A stretch of 30,072 bases of DNA from an uncultured Lysobacter sp. (GCA_946480055.1 CAMLID010000037.1:1-30072), one strand, 5' to 3'. Shown: positions 7,462-15,919, counted from the stretch's first letter. A program made the numbers and translations. Notes: generated from the letters alone by a model not told the origin.

Positions 7462-9108
7462 ATGCCGTCAGCTGTTTCCGCTCCGCGTTCCCTGGTCACG
7501 ATGCTGTTGGTGGCGTCGCTGACTTTCTTCGCGGGTTGCCAGCGCAACGAACCTTCGTCGCAAACCTATCCGGTCGCGTCCACCGGCGATATCGAGGTCG
7601 AGCCGCTCAAGGCGACCAAGATGGAACTGCCGCCGCTGTTCCGCGACATCGAAAAGCGCACCTTCCAGTTCTTCTGGGACACCACCAACGAGCAGAACGG
7701 GCTCACACCCGATCGCTATCCCTCGCGTCCGTTCGCCAGCATCGCTTCGGTGGGCTATGCGCTGACCTCGTATCCGATCGGGGTCGAGAACGGCTGGGTC
7801 AGCCGCAGTCAGGCGGTCGACCGCACGCTGCTGACGCTGAAGTTCTTTCGCGACATGCCCGCAGGACCGCAGCGCACCGGCAAGGGCACCTACAACGGCT
7901 TCTACTATCACTTCCTCGACATGCAGAAGGGCCAGCGCTACGACAGCTGGGTCGAGCTGTCGAGCGTGGACACCGCGCTGCTGATGATGGGCGTGCTGTT
8001 CGCGCAGTCCTACTACGACCGCGACGAGCCGCGCGAGAAAGAGATCCGCGAGATCGCCGACACGCTCTACCGTCGCGTCGATTGGACCTGGCTGCAGAAG
8101 AACAAGCCGCTGGTGTCGATGGGCTGGTTCCCCGAGAGCGGCTTCATCAAGCACGACTGGACCGGCTACAACGAGGCCATGCTGCTGTACGTGCTGGCGC
8201 TGGGCTCGCCCAGCCATCCGGTCAGTCCGGACGCGTGGACCGTGTGGTCGCGCACCTACAACGACGTCTGGGGCGTCTACCAGGGCGAAGAGTTCCTCGC
8301 CTTCGGCCCGCTGTTCGGCCACCAGTACAGCCACGTCTGGATCGATTTCCGCGGCATCCAGGACGAGTACATGCGCGAGCGCGGCATCGATTATTTCGAG
8401 AACAGCCGCCGCGCCGCCTATGCCCAGCGCGCCTACGCCATCGCCAACCCGATGAAGTGGGAGGACTACGGCCCGGAGGTCTGGGGCCTGACCGCCAGCG
8501 ACGGGCCACAACAGACCTTGCAGGAGTATCGCGGCGAGCAGCGCCAGTTCCGCCACTACTCGGCGCGCGGCGCCGGCCTGCGCGAGAACTTCGACGACGG
8601 CACCATCGCCCCGACCGCGGCGATCGCCTCGCTGCCGTTCGCGCCGGAGATCGTGATCCCCAGCACCGTGGCCATGCACGAGCGCTACGGCGAGTATCTG
8701 TACTCCAGCTACGGCTTCCTGGACTCGTTCAATCCCAGCTTCAAGTACGACATCCCGCTCAAGACCGGGCGCGTGGTGCCGAACGAGGGCTGGGTGGCCA
8801 GCGATTACATCGGCATCGACCAGGGCCCGATCCTGGCGATGATCGCCAACTACCGCAACGATTTCGTCTGGAACGTGATGAAGCGCAACCCCTACATCCG
8901 CTCCGGCCTGGAACGCGCGGGCTTCAAGGGCGGTTGGCTGGAGCCGGCGAAGACGCAGGCCGACGGCAAGGAAGCGCTGCCCGAGACCGCGACCAAGCCG
9001 CAGACCCAGGCCGAGAAGGACGCCGCGACCGCGCGTGCGCTGGGCGAGGCGGAATCGCGCGCCGGCCGCGCCAACGAGGCTCAGGCGCCCAAGCAGCAGC
9101 CGGACTAA
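7462..9108 (+). CDS. GH144-like glucanase lipoprotein (Glycoamylase domain, putative endo-beta-1,2-glucanase)
   Basis: 548-residue predicted lipoprotein. The N-terminus MPSAVSAPRSLVTMLLVASL leads to TFFAGC, a lipobox-like end, so it is probably anchored in a membrane facing the periplasm or outside. The main domain (about 60-490) matches the Pfam Glycoamylase family that defines GH144: IEKRTFQFFWDTTNEQNGLTPDR, IASVGYALTSYPIGVENGW, YNGFYYHFLDM, SWVELSSVDTALLMMGVL, SGFIKHDWTGYNEAMLLYVLALG, then TIAPTAAIASLPFAPEI and WVASDYIGIDQGPILAMIAN. Characterised GH144 enzymes cleave beta-1,2-glucan to sophoro-oligosaccharides, but other specificities may exist. The C-terminal 55 residues are a charged, Ala/Gln-rich tail. 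The Shine-Dalgarno sequence is weak. The next gene, for a sugar-binding protein, starts 8 bases after the stop, so they are one operon. Confidence 0.88.
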   Translation: MPSAVSAPRSLVTMLLVASLTFFAGCQRNEPSSQTYPVASTGDIEVEPLKATKMELPPLFRDIEKRTFQFFWDTTNEQNGLTPDRYPSRPFASIASVGYALTSYPIGVENGWVSRSQAVDRTLLTLKFFRDMPAGPQRTGKGTYNGFYYHFLDMQKGQRYDSWVELSSVDTALLMMGVLFAQSYYDRDEPREKEIREIADTLYRRVDWTWLQKNKPLVSMGWFPESGFIKHDWTGYNEAMLLYVLALGSPSHPVSPDAWTVWSRTYNDVWGVYQGEEFLAFGPLFGHQYSHVWIDFRGIQDEYMRERGIDYFENSRRAAYAQRAYAIANPMKWEDYGPEVWGLTASDGPQQTLQEYRGEQRQFRHYSARGAGLRENFDDGTIAPTAAIASLPFAPEIVIPSTVAMHERYGEYLYSSYGFLDSFNPSFKYDIPLKTGRVVPNEGWVASDYIGIDQGPILAMIANYRNDFVWNVMKRNPYIRSGLERAGFKGGWLEPAKTQADGKEALPETATKPQTQAEKDAATARALGEAESRAGRANEAQAPKQQPD

Positions 9109-9115
9109 GCTGCCG

Positions 9116-10468
9116 ATGATGCGCACGTCCCCCACATCGCCGGATCGCAGCACACACCCGCCGCGCGCGCGACGCCTGCGCGCGGGTATCGCCTGGCTGT
9201 GCGTGCTGCTGGCCTGCATGCTCGCCGCCGCATGCACGCGCCAGGGCGACGGGCGCGAGGTGGTGCGCTTCTGGGCGATGGGCTACGAGGGCGAGGTCGT
9301 CGCCCAGCTGATTCCGGAATTCGAGCGCCGCAACCCGGGCATCCGGGTCGAGATTCAGCAACTGCCGATCATCTCCGCGCACGAGAAGCTGCTGACCGCG
9401 TTCGCCGGCGACTCGCTGCCCGACGTCTGCGCGATCGGCAACACCTGGATCCCCGAGTTCGCGCTGCTGAACGCCTTGCAGCCGCTGGACGCGCGGATCG
9501 CGGCGACGCCGTCGCTGCAGGCGCAGGACTACTTCCCCGGCGCCTGGGACAGCGGCGTGATCGGCGCCAAAACCTACGCGGTGCCGTGGTACGTGGAGAC
9601 GCGGATCCCGTTCTACCGGCGCGACATCGCCGAGCGCGCCGGAATCAAGACCCCGCCGCAAACCTGGGACCAGTGGCGCCAGGCGATGGCCGCGATCAAG
9701 CGCGAAGTCGGGCCGGAGCGTTACGCGATCCTGCTGCCGCTCAACGAACCCGAGCCGCTGCTCAACCTGGGCATCCAGTCGCCCGATCCGCTGCTGCGCG
9801 AGGACGGCCGCTACGGCAATTTCCGCAGCCCCGGCTTCAAGCGCGCGCTGAGCTTCTACCGCGAGATGTTCGACAAACGCTGGGCGCCGCTGCTGAGCAA
9901 CACCCAGGTCGCCAACGTCTGGAACGAGTTCGGACGCGGCTACTTCAGCTACTACGTCAACGGTCCCTGGAACATCGCCGAGTTCCGCAAGCGCCTGCCG
10001 GCGCAGGTGCAGGGCGACTGGATGACCATGCCCTTGCCGGGCGAGCACGGCCCCGGCGCCTCGGTCGCCGGCGGCGCCAGCTTCGTCGTGTTCCGCGGTT
10101 CCAAACATCAGGACGCGGCCTGGAAGCTGGTCGAGTACCTGTCGCGGACCGACACCCAGATCCGCTTCCACGGCATGACCGGCAACCTGCCGCCGCGCCG
10201 CAGCGCCTGGAACGCGCCGGCGCTGACCGGCGATCCCTATGCGCGCGCCTACCGCGACCAGCTCGAACGCGCGCGGCCGACGCCGAAGGTGCCGGAATGG
10301 GAACGCATCGCCATGGAGATCAAGCTGGTCGGCGAGCTGCTCGCGAACCGTCGCCTCAGCGTGGATGAGGCCGCGGCCGAACTCGACCGACGCACCGACT
10401 TGATCCTCGAGAAGCGGCGTTGGATGCTCGATCACCAGGCCGCCGCGCAGGCAGGGGCAGGGCGATGA
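9116..10468 (+). CDS. ABC sugar transporter, substrate-binding lipoprotein (family 1)
   Basis: 450-residue extracellular solute-binding protein of the CUT1 carbohydrate ABC class. After a basic N-terminus comes a hydrophobic segment and a Cys in LLACMLAAACTRQG, so it is probably a lipoprotein; which Cys is lipidated is unclear. Family features include REVVRFWAMGYEGEVVAQLI, EFERRNPGIRVEIQQLPI, TAFAGDSLPDVCAIG, YAVPWYVETRIPFYRRDI and the C-lobe GGASFVVFRGSKHQDAAWKL. The start could be either of two adjacent ATGs (9116 or 9119); longer in-frame starts would lie inside the GH144-like gene and add an Arg-rich leader. The stop overlaps the following permease start (ATGA). The protein presumably binds the oligosaccharide released by the upstream glucanase; the exact ligand is inferred, not visible. 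Confidence 0.92.
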   Translation: MMRTSPTSPDRSTHPPRARRLRAGIAWLCVLLACMLAAACTRQGDGREVVRFWAMGYEGEVVAQLIPEFERRNPGIRVEIQQLPIISAHEKLLTAFAGDSLPDVCAIGNTWIPEFALLNALQPLDARIAATPSLQAQDYFPGAWDSGVIGAKTYAVPWYVETRIPFYRRDIAERAGIKTPPQTWDQWRQAMAAIKREVGPERYAILLPLNEPEPLLNLGIQSPDPLLREDGRYGNFRSPGFKRALSFYREMFDKRWAPLLSNTQVANVWNEFGRGYFSYYVNGPWNIAEFRKRLPAQVQGDWMTMPLPGEHGPGASVAGGASFVVFRGSKHQDAAWKLVEYLSRTDTQIRFHGMTGNLPPRRSAWNAPALTGDPYARAYRDQLERARPTPKVPEWERIAMEIKLVGELLANRRLSVDEAAAELDRRTDLILEKRRWMLDHQAAAQAGAGR

Positions 10469-11343
10469 AGGCCTCGACCGCCGGCTGGGTGTTCGCCGGC
10501 CCCGCGCTGACCGTGATCGGCCTGTTCTTCGGCCTGCCGGTGCTGGCCGCGCTCGCGCTCAGCCTGACCGATTTCGACATCTATGCGCTGGCCGACATCG
10601 GCAATCTGCGCTTCGTCGGCTTCGACAACTATCTGAACCTGCTGCAGAACCCGCTGTTCTGGCGCGCGCTCGGCAACACCTTGTATTTCGTCGTGGTCGG
10701 CGTGCCCTTGTCGATCGCGGTGTCGCTGGGCGCGGCGCTGCTGCTGCATTCCAAACTCGGCTACCTCAAGCCGTTCTTCCGCACCGCCTACTTCGCACCG
10801 GTGGTGACCACGGTGGTCGCCGTGGCGGTGATTTGGCGCTACCTGTTCCATACCCGCTACGGCCTGGTGAACTGGGCGCTGTCGGGGTTGGGCATCGATC
10901 CGGTCGACTGGCTGGGCGATCCGACCTGGGCGATGCCGACCATCATCCTGTTCGCGGTGTGGAAGAACTTCGGCTACAACATGATCATCTTCCTCGCCGG
11001 ACTGCAGGCGATTCCCGAGGACCTGTACGAAGCCGCGCGCATCGACGGTGCATCGCGCTGGCGCCAGTTCCTGCACGTCACGCTGCCGATGCTGGGGCCG
11101 ACGTTGCTGCTGGTCGGCATCCTCACGCTCGCCGGCTATTTCCAGTTGTTCGCCGAGCCCTACGTGATGACCCAGGGCGGGCCGCTGCAGAGCACGGTCA
11201 GCGTGCTGTACCTGATGTACGAAGAAGGCTTCAAGTGGTGGAACCTGGGCAACGCCTCGGCGGTCGCGTTCCTGCTGTTCGTGCTGATGACCGCGGTCAC
11301 CAGCGGTATGCTCTGGTTCGCGCGCCGCAAGGGGGTGGAGTGA
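10465..11343 (+). CDS. ABC sugar transporter permease, MalF/UgpA type
   Basis: 292-residue inner-membrane permease with about six transmembrane segments. It begins MKASTAGWVFAGPALTVIGL and carries the EAA loop that docks the ATPase, EAARIDGASRWRQFLHVTLP (about residues 191-210). The segment LTLAGYFQLFAEPYVMTQGG is also typical of MalF/UgpA/LacF proteins. The ATG at 10465 overlaps the stop of the binding-protein gene by four bases, and the gene stop shares one base with the start of the second permease (TGATG), so the three are tightly coupled in translation. No ATP-binding subunit lies nearby, so a shared MsmK/UgpC-type ATPase elsewhere in the genome is likely. Confidence 0.94.
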   Translation: MKASTAGWVFAGPALTVIGLFFGLPVLAALALSLTDFDIYALADIGNLRFVGFDNYLNLLQNPLFWRALGNTLYFVVVGVPLSIAVSLGAALLLHSKLGYLKPFFRTAYFAPVVTTVVAVAVIWRYLFHTRYGLVNWALSGLGIDPVDWLGDPTWAMPTIILFAVWKNFGYNMIIFLAGLQAIPEDLYEAARIDGASRWRQFLHVTLPMLGPTLLLVGILTLAGYFQLFAEPYVMTQGGPLQSTVSVLYLMYEEGFKWWNLGNASAVAFLLFVLMTAVTSGMLWFARRKGVE

Positions 11344-12164
11344 TGAGCCCGCGTCTGGCGCGCGCCATCATCAACGGCCTCTTGCTTGGCCTGGCGGTGC
11401 TGAGCCTGGCGCCGCTGCTATGGATGCTGTCGGTGTCGCTGATGCAACCCGGCGAGGCGGCGAGCTTTCCGCCGCCGCTGCTGCCCTCGCATCCGACCCT
11501 GGGCAACTACCACGAGCTGTTCGAACGCATCGGCATGGGCGGCTACCTGCTCAACAGCTTCCTGATCGCGGCCATGACCACGCTGATCGCGCTGCTGCTC
11601 AACACCATGGCCGGCTACGCCTTCGCCAAGCTGCGTTTCGCCGGCCGCGAGCGCGTGTTCCGCGCGCTGCTGGCGGCCCTGGTGATCCCGGCCCAGGTCA
11701 CGATGATGCCGCTGTTTCTGATGCTCAAGCAGATCGGCCTGATCAACACCTACGCCGGCGCGGTGGTGCCGGGCATGGCCGGGATCTTCGGGATCTTCCT
11801 GGTGCGGCAGTACGCGCGCTCGATTCCCGACGAACTGCTGGAGGCCGCGCGCATCGACGGCGCCGGCGAGTTCCGGATCTTCTTCCAGATCGTGCTGCCG
11901 GCCCTGAAGCCGATCCTGGTGACGCTGGCGATCTTCAGTTTCCTGGGCGCCTGGAACGACTTCATGTGGCCGCTGATCGTGCTCAGCGACAACAGCCTGC
12001 AGACGCTGCCGGTGGCGCTGGCCTCGCTGTCGCGCGAACACGTGCAGGATAACGAACTGATGATGGCCGGCTCGGTGGTCACCGTGCTGCCGGTGCTGCT
12101 GCTGTTCCTGGTGCTGCAGCGTTACTACCTGCAGGGCCTGTTGGTCGGCAGCGTCAAGGGTTGA
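11343..12164 (+). CDS. ABC sugar transporter permease, MalG/UgpE type
   Basis: 273-residue inner-membrane permease, partner of the preceding MalF-type subunit. Six hydrophobic segments are visible. The N-terminal part (LAVLSLAPLLWMLSVSLMQP) and the block FPPPLLPSHPTLGNYHELFE are typical of MalG/UgpE proteins. The EAA loop is EAARIDGAGEFRIFFQIVLP, followed by a C-terminal AWNDFMWPLIVLSD. The chosen ATG shares its A with the upstream TGA stop (TGATG). Longer in-frame starts would overlap the previous permease gene and are rejected. With the binding protein it forms a CUT1-type importer across the inner membrane. Confidence 0.94.
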   Translation: MSPRLARAIINGLLLGLAVLSLAPLLWMLSVSLMQPGEAASFPPPLLPSHPTLGNYHELFERIGMGGYLLNSFLIAAMTTLIALLLNTMAGYAFAKLRFAGRERVFRALLAALVIPAQVTMMPLFLMLKQIGLINTYAGAVVPGMAGIFGIFLVRQYARSIPDELLEAARIDGAGEFRIFFQIVLPALKPILVTLAIFSFLGAWNDFMWPLIVLSDNSLQTLPVALASLSREHVQDNELMMAGSVVTVLPVLLLFLVLQRYYLQGLLVGSVKG

Positions 12165-12241
12165 GGCACGCACGGAGAGGGAGTGGGATGTTGGCGAGTT
12201 TGGCGCGGCGGTCGAAGAATGCATCCCTCTCGGTCTCTGTG

Positions 12242-12336
12242 TTGCAAAGGAGGAAGACCGGCGTGGTTCCACAGCAAGCACCGGCACCCGGCGCCGCCAC
12301 CACTGTTCTCTCCTTTGCAAAACGAGGGCTAGGGGG
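12242..12336. repeat. Intergenic inverted-repeat element (TTGCAAAGGAG / CTCCTTTGCAA)
   Basis: Two perfect 11-base inverted arms (12242-12252 and 12310-12320) flank 57 bases. The right arm is followed by CGAGGGCTAGGGGGGATTTG. This GGGCTAGGGGGGATTTG tail resembles a family of small intergenic elements that I recall from Xanthomonadaceae and Burkholderiales; read on the minus strand it gives a characteristic IPPSP-type nonsense peptide. Here the element occupies the translation start and signal-peptide region of the following gene. Confidence 0.6.
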
Positions 12337-15300
12337 GATTTGTTTCACCGCTGCGCTGCTCGCCAGTCAATCCACCGCCGCGCAAGCCCGCGTCCTCGAC
12401 GACTTCGAATCCACCACGCCCTGGACCGTCGTCACCTCCAACCAGGTCGGCGGCCAATTGCGCATCGCCGACGGCGCGCAGGGCAGGGCGGTTTGCCTGG
12501 ACTACGACTTCAACGGCGTGTCCGGCTACGTCGGCCTGCAGCGCGCCTTGCCGATGCAGTATCCGCACAACTATGCGTTCTCGTTCCGCCTGCGCGGCGA
12601 CTCGCCGGTCAACGACCTGCAGTTCAAGCTGGTCGACGCCAGCGGCGACAACGTCTGGTGGGTCAACCGGCCCAAGTACGAGTTCCCGAAGCAGTGGACG
12701 TCGGTGGTCTACAAGCAACGCCACATCAGCCGTGCCTGGGGCCCGGCGCCGGACCCGACCCTGCGGCGCAGCGCCAAGCTCGAATTCACGATCTACAACA
12801 GCAGCGGCGGCAAGGGTTCGGTCTGCTTCGATCAGCTCATGTTCGAGCCGCTGCCCAAGGACGACGGCTCGCCGCTGACCGGCCACGTGGTCGCGACGAC
12901 CGCAGCCCAGGGCAGCCGCGCCGAATTCGCCGTCGATGGCGATCCCAAGACCGCCTGGCATGCCGGCTTCGCGTCCGACCCCGATCCGGCTCTGACCCTC
13001 GACCTGGGCCGCAAGCGCGAGTTCGGCGGCGTGGTACTGCGCTGGGCGGAGGACGAGTACGTATCCGACTACCGCCTGCAGCTGTCCGACGACGGCCAGC
13101 AATGGCGCGAGGCGCGCAGCGTGCACGGCGGCGAAGGCGGCAGCGACTACCTGGCGCTGCCCGAATCGGAAGCGCGCTACCTGCGCCTGCTGCCGGAGAA
13201 CGGCATGGGGCCGGGCTTCGGACTGGCCGAATTCAGCGTACAGCCGCTGTCGTTCGCGGCCACCGGCAACGACTTCGTCGCCGCCGTCGCCAAGGACCAG
13301 CCACGCGGCCGCTATCCGCGCGGGTTCAGCGGCGAGCAGCCGTACTGGACCATCGTCGGCGTCGACGGCGGTGAGGACCAGGGGCTGATCGGCGAGGACG
13401 GCGCGATCGAACTGGGCAAGGGCGCTTTCAGCATCGAACCGTTCGTGATCAGCGACGGCAAGCTGGCGACTTGGGCCGACGTCGAGACCCGCCAATCGCT
13501 GCAGGACGGCTACCTGCCGATTCCCTCGGTGCACTGGACCCATCCGGACTTCGGCCTGACGGTCACGTCCTTCGCCCAGGGCACGCGCGAACGCTCGCGG
13601 CTGTATGGGCGTTATCGGCTCAGCAACACCGGTGCGTCGAAGCGACGCTACGTGTTCGTGCTGGCGGCGCGGCCGTTCCAGGTCAATCCGCCGAGCCAGT
13701 TCCTCAACACCGTCGGCGGCGTGAGCGCGATTCGCAGCCTGCGCGCCGATGCGCACGGCTTCAGCGTCGAAGGCCCGGCCGGAGCCGCGTCGGCGCGGCG
13801 GGTTCAAGCGGTCGCCGCGGACGCCGCCGCGGTCGGCGGTTTCGACGGCGGCGAGATCGTCGCCCGGCTCGCCCGCATGCCGTGGAACGAAGCCTGCGCG
13901 AACTGCACCGCCCAGGGCGAGATCCTCAAGCGCCTGGGCGGCAGCACCGCGACGGAATTCCAGAACGACCTCACCGGCCTGGCCTCGGGCGCCTTGTTCT
14001 ACAGCGTCGAACTGGCGCCCGGCGAGACGCGCGAGTTCGGTTGGAGCAGCGCGCTGTCGGGCCAGGACAGCGGCGCATTCGCGGGCGTAGAGGAACTGGT
14101 CGCGACCCAGGCCCTGGTCGCCAAGCAATGGCGCGACAAACTCGACCGCGTGCGCATCGCCGTGCCCAAGCAGGGCCAGCACGTAGTCGACACCCTGCGT
14201 ACCGGCCTGGCGCACATGCTGATCAGCCGCGTCGGCCCGCGCTTGCAGCCGGGTACGCGCTCCTATTCGCGCGCCTGGATTCGCGACGGCGCGATGATAG
14301 GCGAGGGCCTGCTGCGCATGGGGCGCGAGGACGTGGCCGAGGAATTCCTGCGCTGGTACGCGCCGTACCAGTTCGACAACGGCAAGGTGCCGTGCTGCGT
14401 GGACGATCGCGGCAGCGACCCGGTGCCGGAGAACGACAGCCATGGCGAACTGATCTTCACCGTCGCCGAGGTCTACCGCTATCGTCGCGACCGCGCCCTG
14501 CTCGAAGCGATGTGGCCGCATGTGGTCGGCGCGGTGAAGTACATGGACGAGCTGCGCCTGAGCGAGCGCACCGAGGCCAATCGCGCGAAGAATCCAGCCT
14601 TCTACGGCATGATGCCGGCCTCGATCAGCCACGAGGGCTATTCGGCCAAGCCGATGCACTCGTACTGGGACAACTTCTGGGCGCTGCGCGGCTACAAGGA
14701 CGCGGTCGAGATCGCGCAATGGCTGGGCAAGGACGACGAAGCCCGGCGTTTTGCCGCCTCGCGCGACCAGTTCCGCGACGATCTCTACGCCTCGATCGCC
14801 GCCGCCACCCGCGACCGCGGTATCGACTTCATCCCCGGCGCGGCCGAGCTTGGCGACTTCGACGCCACTTCGACCACGATCGCGCTGGCGCCCGGCGGCG
14901 AGCAGGGCCGTCTGCCGGAGACGCTGCTGCGCAATACCTTCGAGCGCTACTGGAAGGAATTCGTCGACCGCCGCGACGGCCGCCGCGAATGGAAGGACTA
15001 CACGCCCTATGAGCTGCGCACCATCGGCAGCTTCGTGCGCCTGGGCTGGCGCGGGCGCGCGCACGAGGCGCTGGACTTCTTCTTCAAGGACCAGCAGCCG
15101 CGCGGTTGGAACCAGTGGGCAGAAGTGGTCTCGCGCACGCCGCGCAAGACCTTTTTCGTCGGCGACCTGCCTCACGCCTGGGTCGAGTCCGATTACGTGC
15201 GTTCGGCGCTGGACCTGTTCGCCTACACCCGCGACCTGGACGAGGCGCTGGTGATCGGCGCCGGCCTGCCCGCGGACTGGCTGGACGGCGAGGGCGTATC

Positions 15301-15541
15301 GGTCCAGGGCCTGCGCACGCCCTACGGCGCGCTGGGCTATGCCTTGCGGCGCGAGGGCAAGCGTGTGCAGCTGAGCCTCAAGCCCGGCCTGACCCCGCCG
15401 CCGGGCGGTGTGGTGCTGAGTTGGCCGTACCCGCAGGCGCCGGGCGCGACCCGGATCGACGGCAAGTCCGCGCAATGGCGCAACGGCGAGCTGCGGATCG
15501 AGCGTGTGCCGGCAAACGTGACAGTCGAGATCTCGCAGTAG
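12263..15541 (+). CDS. Discoidin-domain, six-hairpin glycosidase-like secreted protein
   Basis: About 1092 residues from the preferred GTG at 12263, which has AAAGGAGGAA 8-9 bases upstream. Starts at 12161 (TTG, overlapping the permease stop) or 12188 (ATG) are alternatives. A signal-like segment KRGLGGICFTAALLAS then STAAQA precedes the mature protein. Domains: a beta-sandwich beginning VLDDFES (about 44-200, CBM-like), an F5/8 type C (discoidin) domain (about 206-331, FAVDGDPKTAWHA and ARYLRLLPENG), a middle beta-rich region, and an alpha/alpha toroid from about 640 to 1000 with AWIRDGAMIGEGLLRMG, NDSHGELIFTVAEVYRY, MHSYWDNFWALRGY and LPHAWVESDYVRS. The toroid resembles clan GH-L or GH63-type glycosidases; I cannot assign a GH family. 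Being last in the uptake operon, it probably trims the same glycan. Confidence 0.8.
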   Translation: MVPQQAPAPGAATTVLSFAKRGLGGICFTAALLASQSTAAQARVLDDFESTTPWTVVTSNQVGGQLRIADGAQGRAVCLDYDFNGVSGYVGLQRALPMQYPHNYAFSFRLRGDSPVNDLQFKLVDASGDNVWWVNRPKYEFPKQWTSVVYKQRHISRAWGPAPDPTLRRSAKLEFTIYNSSGGKGSVCFDQLMFEPLPKDDGSPLTGHVVATTAAQGSRAEFAVDGDPKTAWHAGFASDPDPALTLDLGRKREFGGVVLRWAEDEYVSDYRLQLSDDGQQWREARSVHGGEGGSDYLALPESEARYLRLLPENGMGPGFGLAEFSVQPLSFAATGNDFVAAVAKDQPRGRYPRGFSGEQPYWTIVGVDGGEDQGLIGEDGAIELGKGAFSIEPFVISDGKLATWADVETRQSLQDGYLPIPSVHWTHPDFGLTVTSFAQGTRERSRLYGRYRLSNTGASKRRYVFVLAARPFQVNPPSQFLNTVGGVSAIRSLRADAHGFSVEGPAGAASARRVQAVAADAAAVGGFDGGEIVARLARMPWNEACANCTAQGEILKRLGGSTATEFQNDLTGLASGALFYSVELAPGETREFGWSSALSGQDSGAFAGVEELVATQALVAKQWRDKLDRVRIAVPKQGQHVVDTLRTGLAHMLISRVGPRLQPGTRSYSRAWIRDGAMIGEGLLRMGREDVAEEFLRWYAPYQFDNGKVPCCVDDRGSDPVPENDSHGELIFTVAEVYRYRRDRALLEAMWPHVVGAVKYMDELRLSERTEANRAKNPAFYGMMPASISHEGYSAKPMHSYWDNFWALRGYKDAVEIAQWLGKDDEARRFAASRDQFRDDLYASIAAATRDRGIDFIPGAAELGDFDATSTTIALAPGGEQGRLPETLLRNTFERYWKEFVDRRDGRREWKDYTPYELRTIGSFVRLGWRGRAHEALDFFFKDQQPRGWNQWAEVVSRTPRKTFFVGDLPHAWVESDYVRSALDLFAYTRDLDEALVIGAGLPADWLDGEGVSVQGLRTPYGALGYALRREGKRVQLSLKPGLTPPPGGVVLSWPYPQAPGATRIDGKSAQWRNGELRIERVPANVTVEISQ

Positions 15542-15581
15542 TCGGAGGCGACGTCGCCATTCTGACTTGCGCTACTACCCC

Positions 15582-15654
15582 TGTAGGAGCGACGCGAGTC
15601 GCGATTTACACGAGCTGGCCGAGATGCGCGATCGCGACTCACGTCGCTCCCACA
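15582..15654. repeat. REP-like inverted pair, degenerate copy
   Basis: The left arm begins TGTAGGAGCGACGCGAGTCG at 15582, and the right arm (15631-15654) ends CACGTCGCTCCCACA. They are imperfect inverted copies of the unit seen at 15719-15799. Each arm is itself a small palindrome (GCGAC..GTCGC). This is the REPIN-like head-to-head arrangement typical of elements mobilised by RAYT transposases. Confidence 0.8.
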
Positions 15655-15718
15655 GAAAGCGGTTGCTTTCGCAGAGCAGATTGGAGAGTTTCGATTGGGC
15701 CGCGCTAACAGCATAGCC

Positions 15719-15799
15719 TTGGGGTAGGAGCGACGTAAGTCGCGACCTGCGTCGGTGGCCGAAGGGTCACGGTCGCGACTTACGTCGCTCCTACCCCAA
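15719..15799. repeat. REP-like inverted pair, perfect 29-base arms
   Basis: Arms at 15719-15747 and 15771-15799 are exact reverse complements (29 bases, beginning TTGGGGTAGGAGCGACGTAA), separated by a 23-base spacer. Single copies with a GGCGC/GGCGT variant occur at 19822-19850 and 29923-29950. The perfect match suggests recent insertion or ongoing conversion. Confidence 0.9.
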
Positions 15800-15919
15800 A
15801 GCCGCAGGACATCCGCCGCGCACTATCGCTTTCACCGACAAAAACCGCCGGGCCTGCGTGCAGGCCCGGCGCGGTGCCGGCGAGGGGAGGGCGCCGGCGT
15901 GGGGGACGGGGTACCGGGT

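Larger units (their letters stand above)
15542..15919. other. Intergenic region filled by REP-like elements
   Basis: No gene is supported between the six-hairpin protein and azoR. The region is largely built from two inverted pairs of a REP-like unit (15582-15654 and 15719-15799). Both flanking genes converge on it, so the hairpins may double as bidirectional transcription terminators. Confidence 0.7.

Noticed and set aside
12154..12348. Minus-strand frame beginning MKQIPPSPRFAKE
   Set aside because: This peptide arises from reading the intergenic inverted-repeat element; similar IPPSP-type frames recur wherever such elements occur and are not genes.
15542..15919. Possible CRISPR-like repeats
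   Set aside because: The repeated units are inverted, only two pairs, unevenly spaced, and match REP-like units found singly elsewhere in the window; there are no cas genes.
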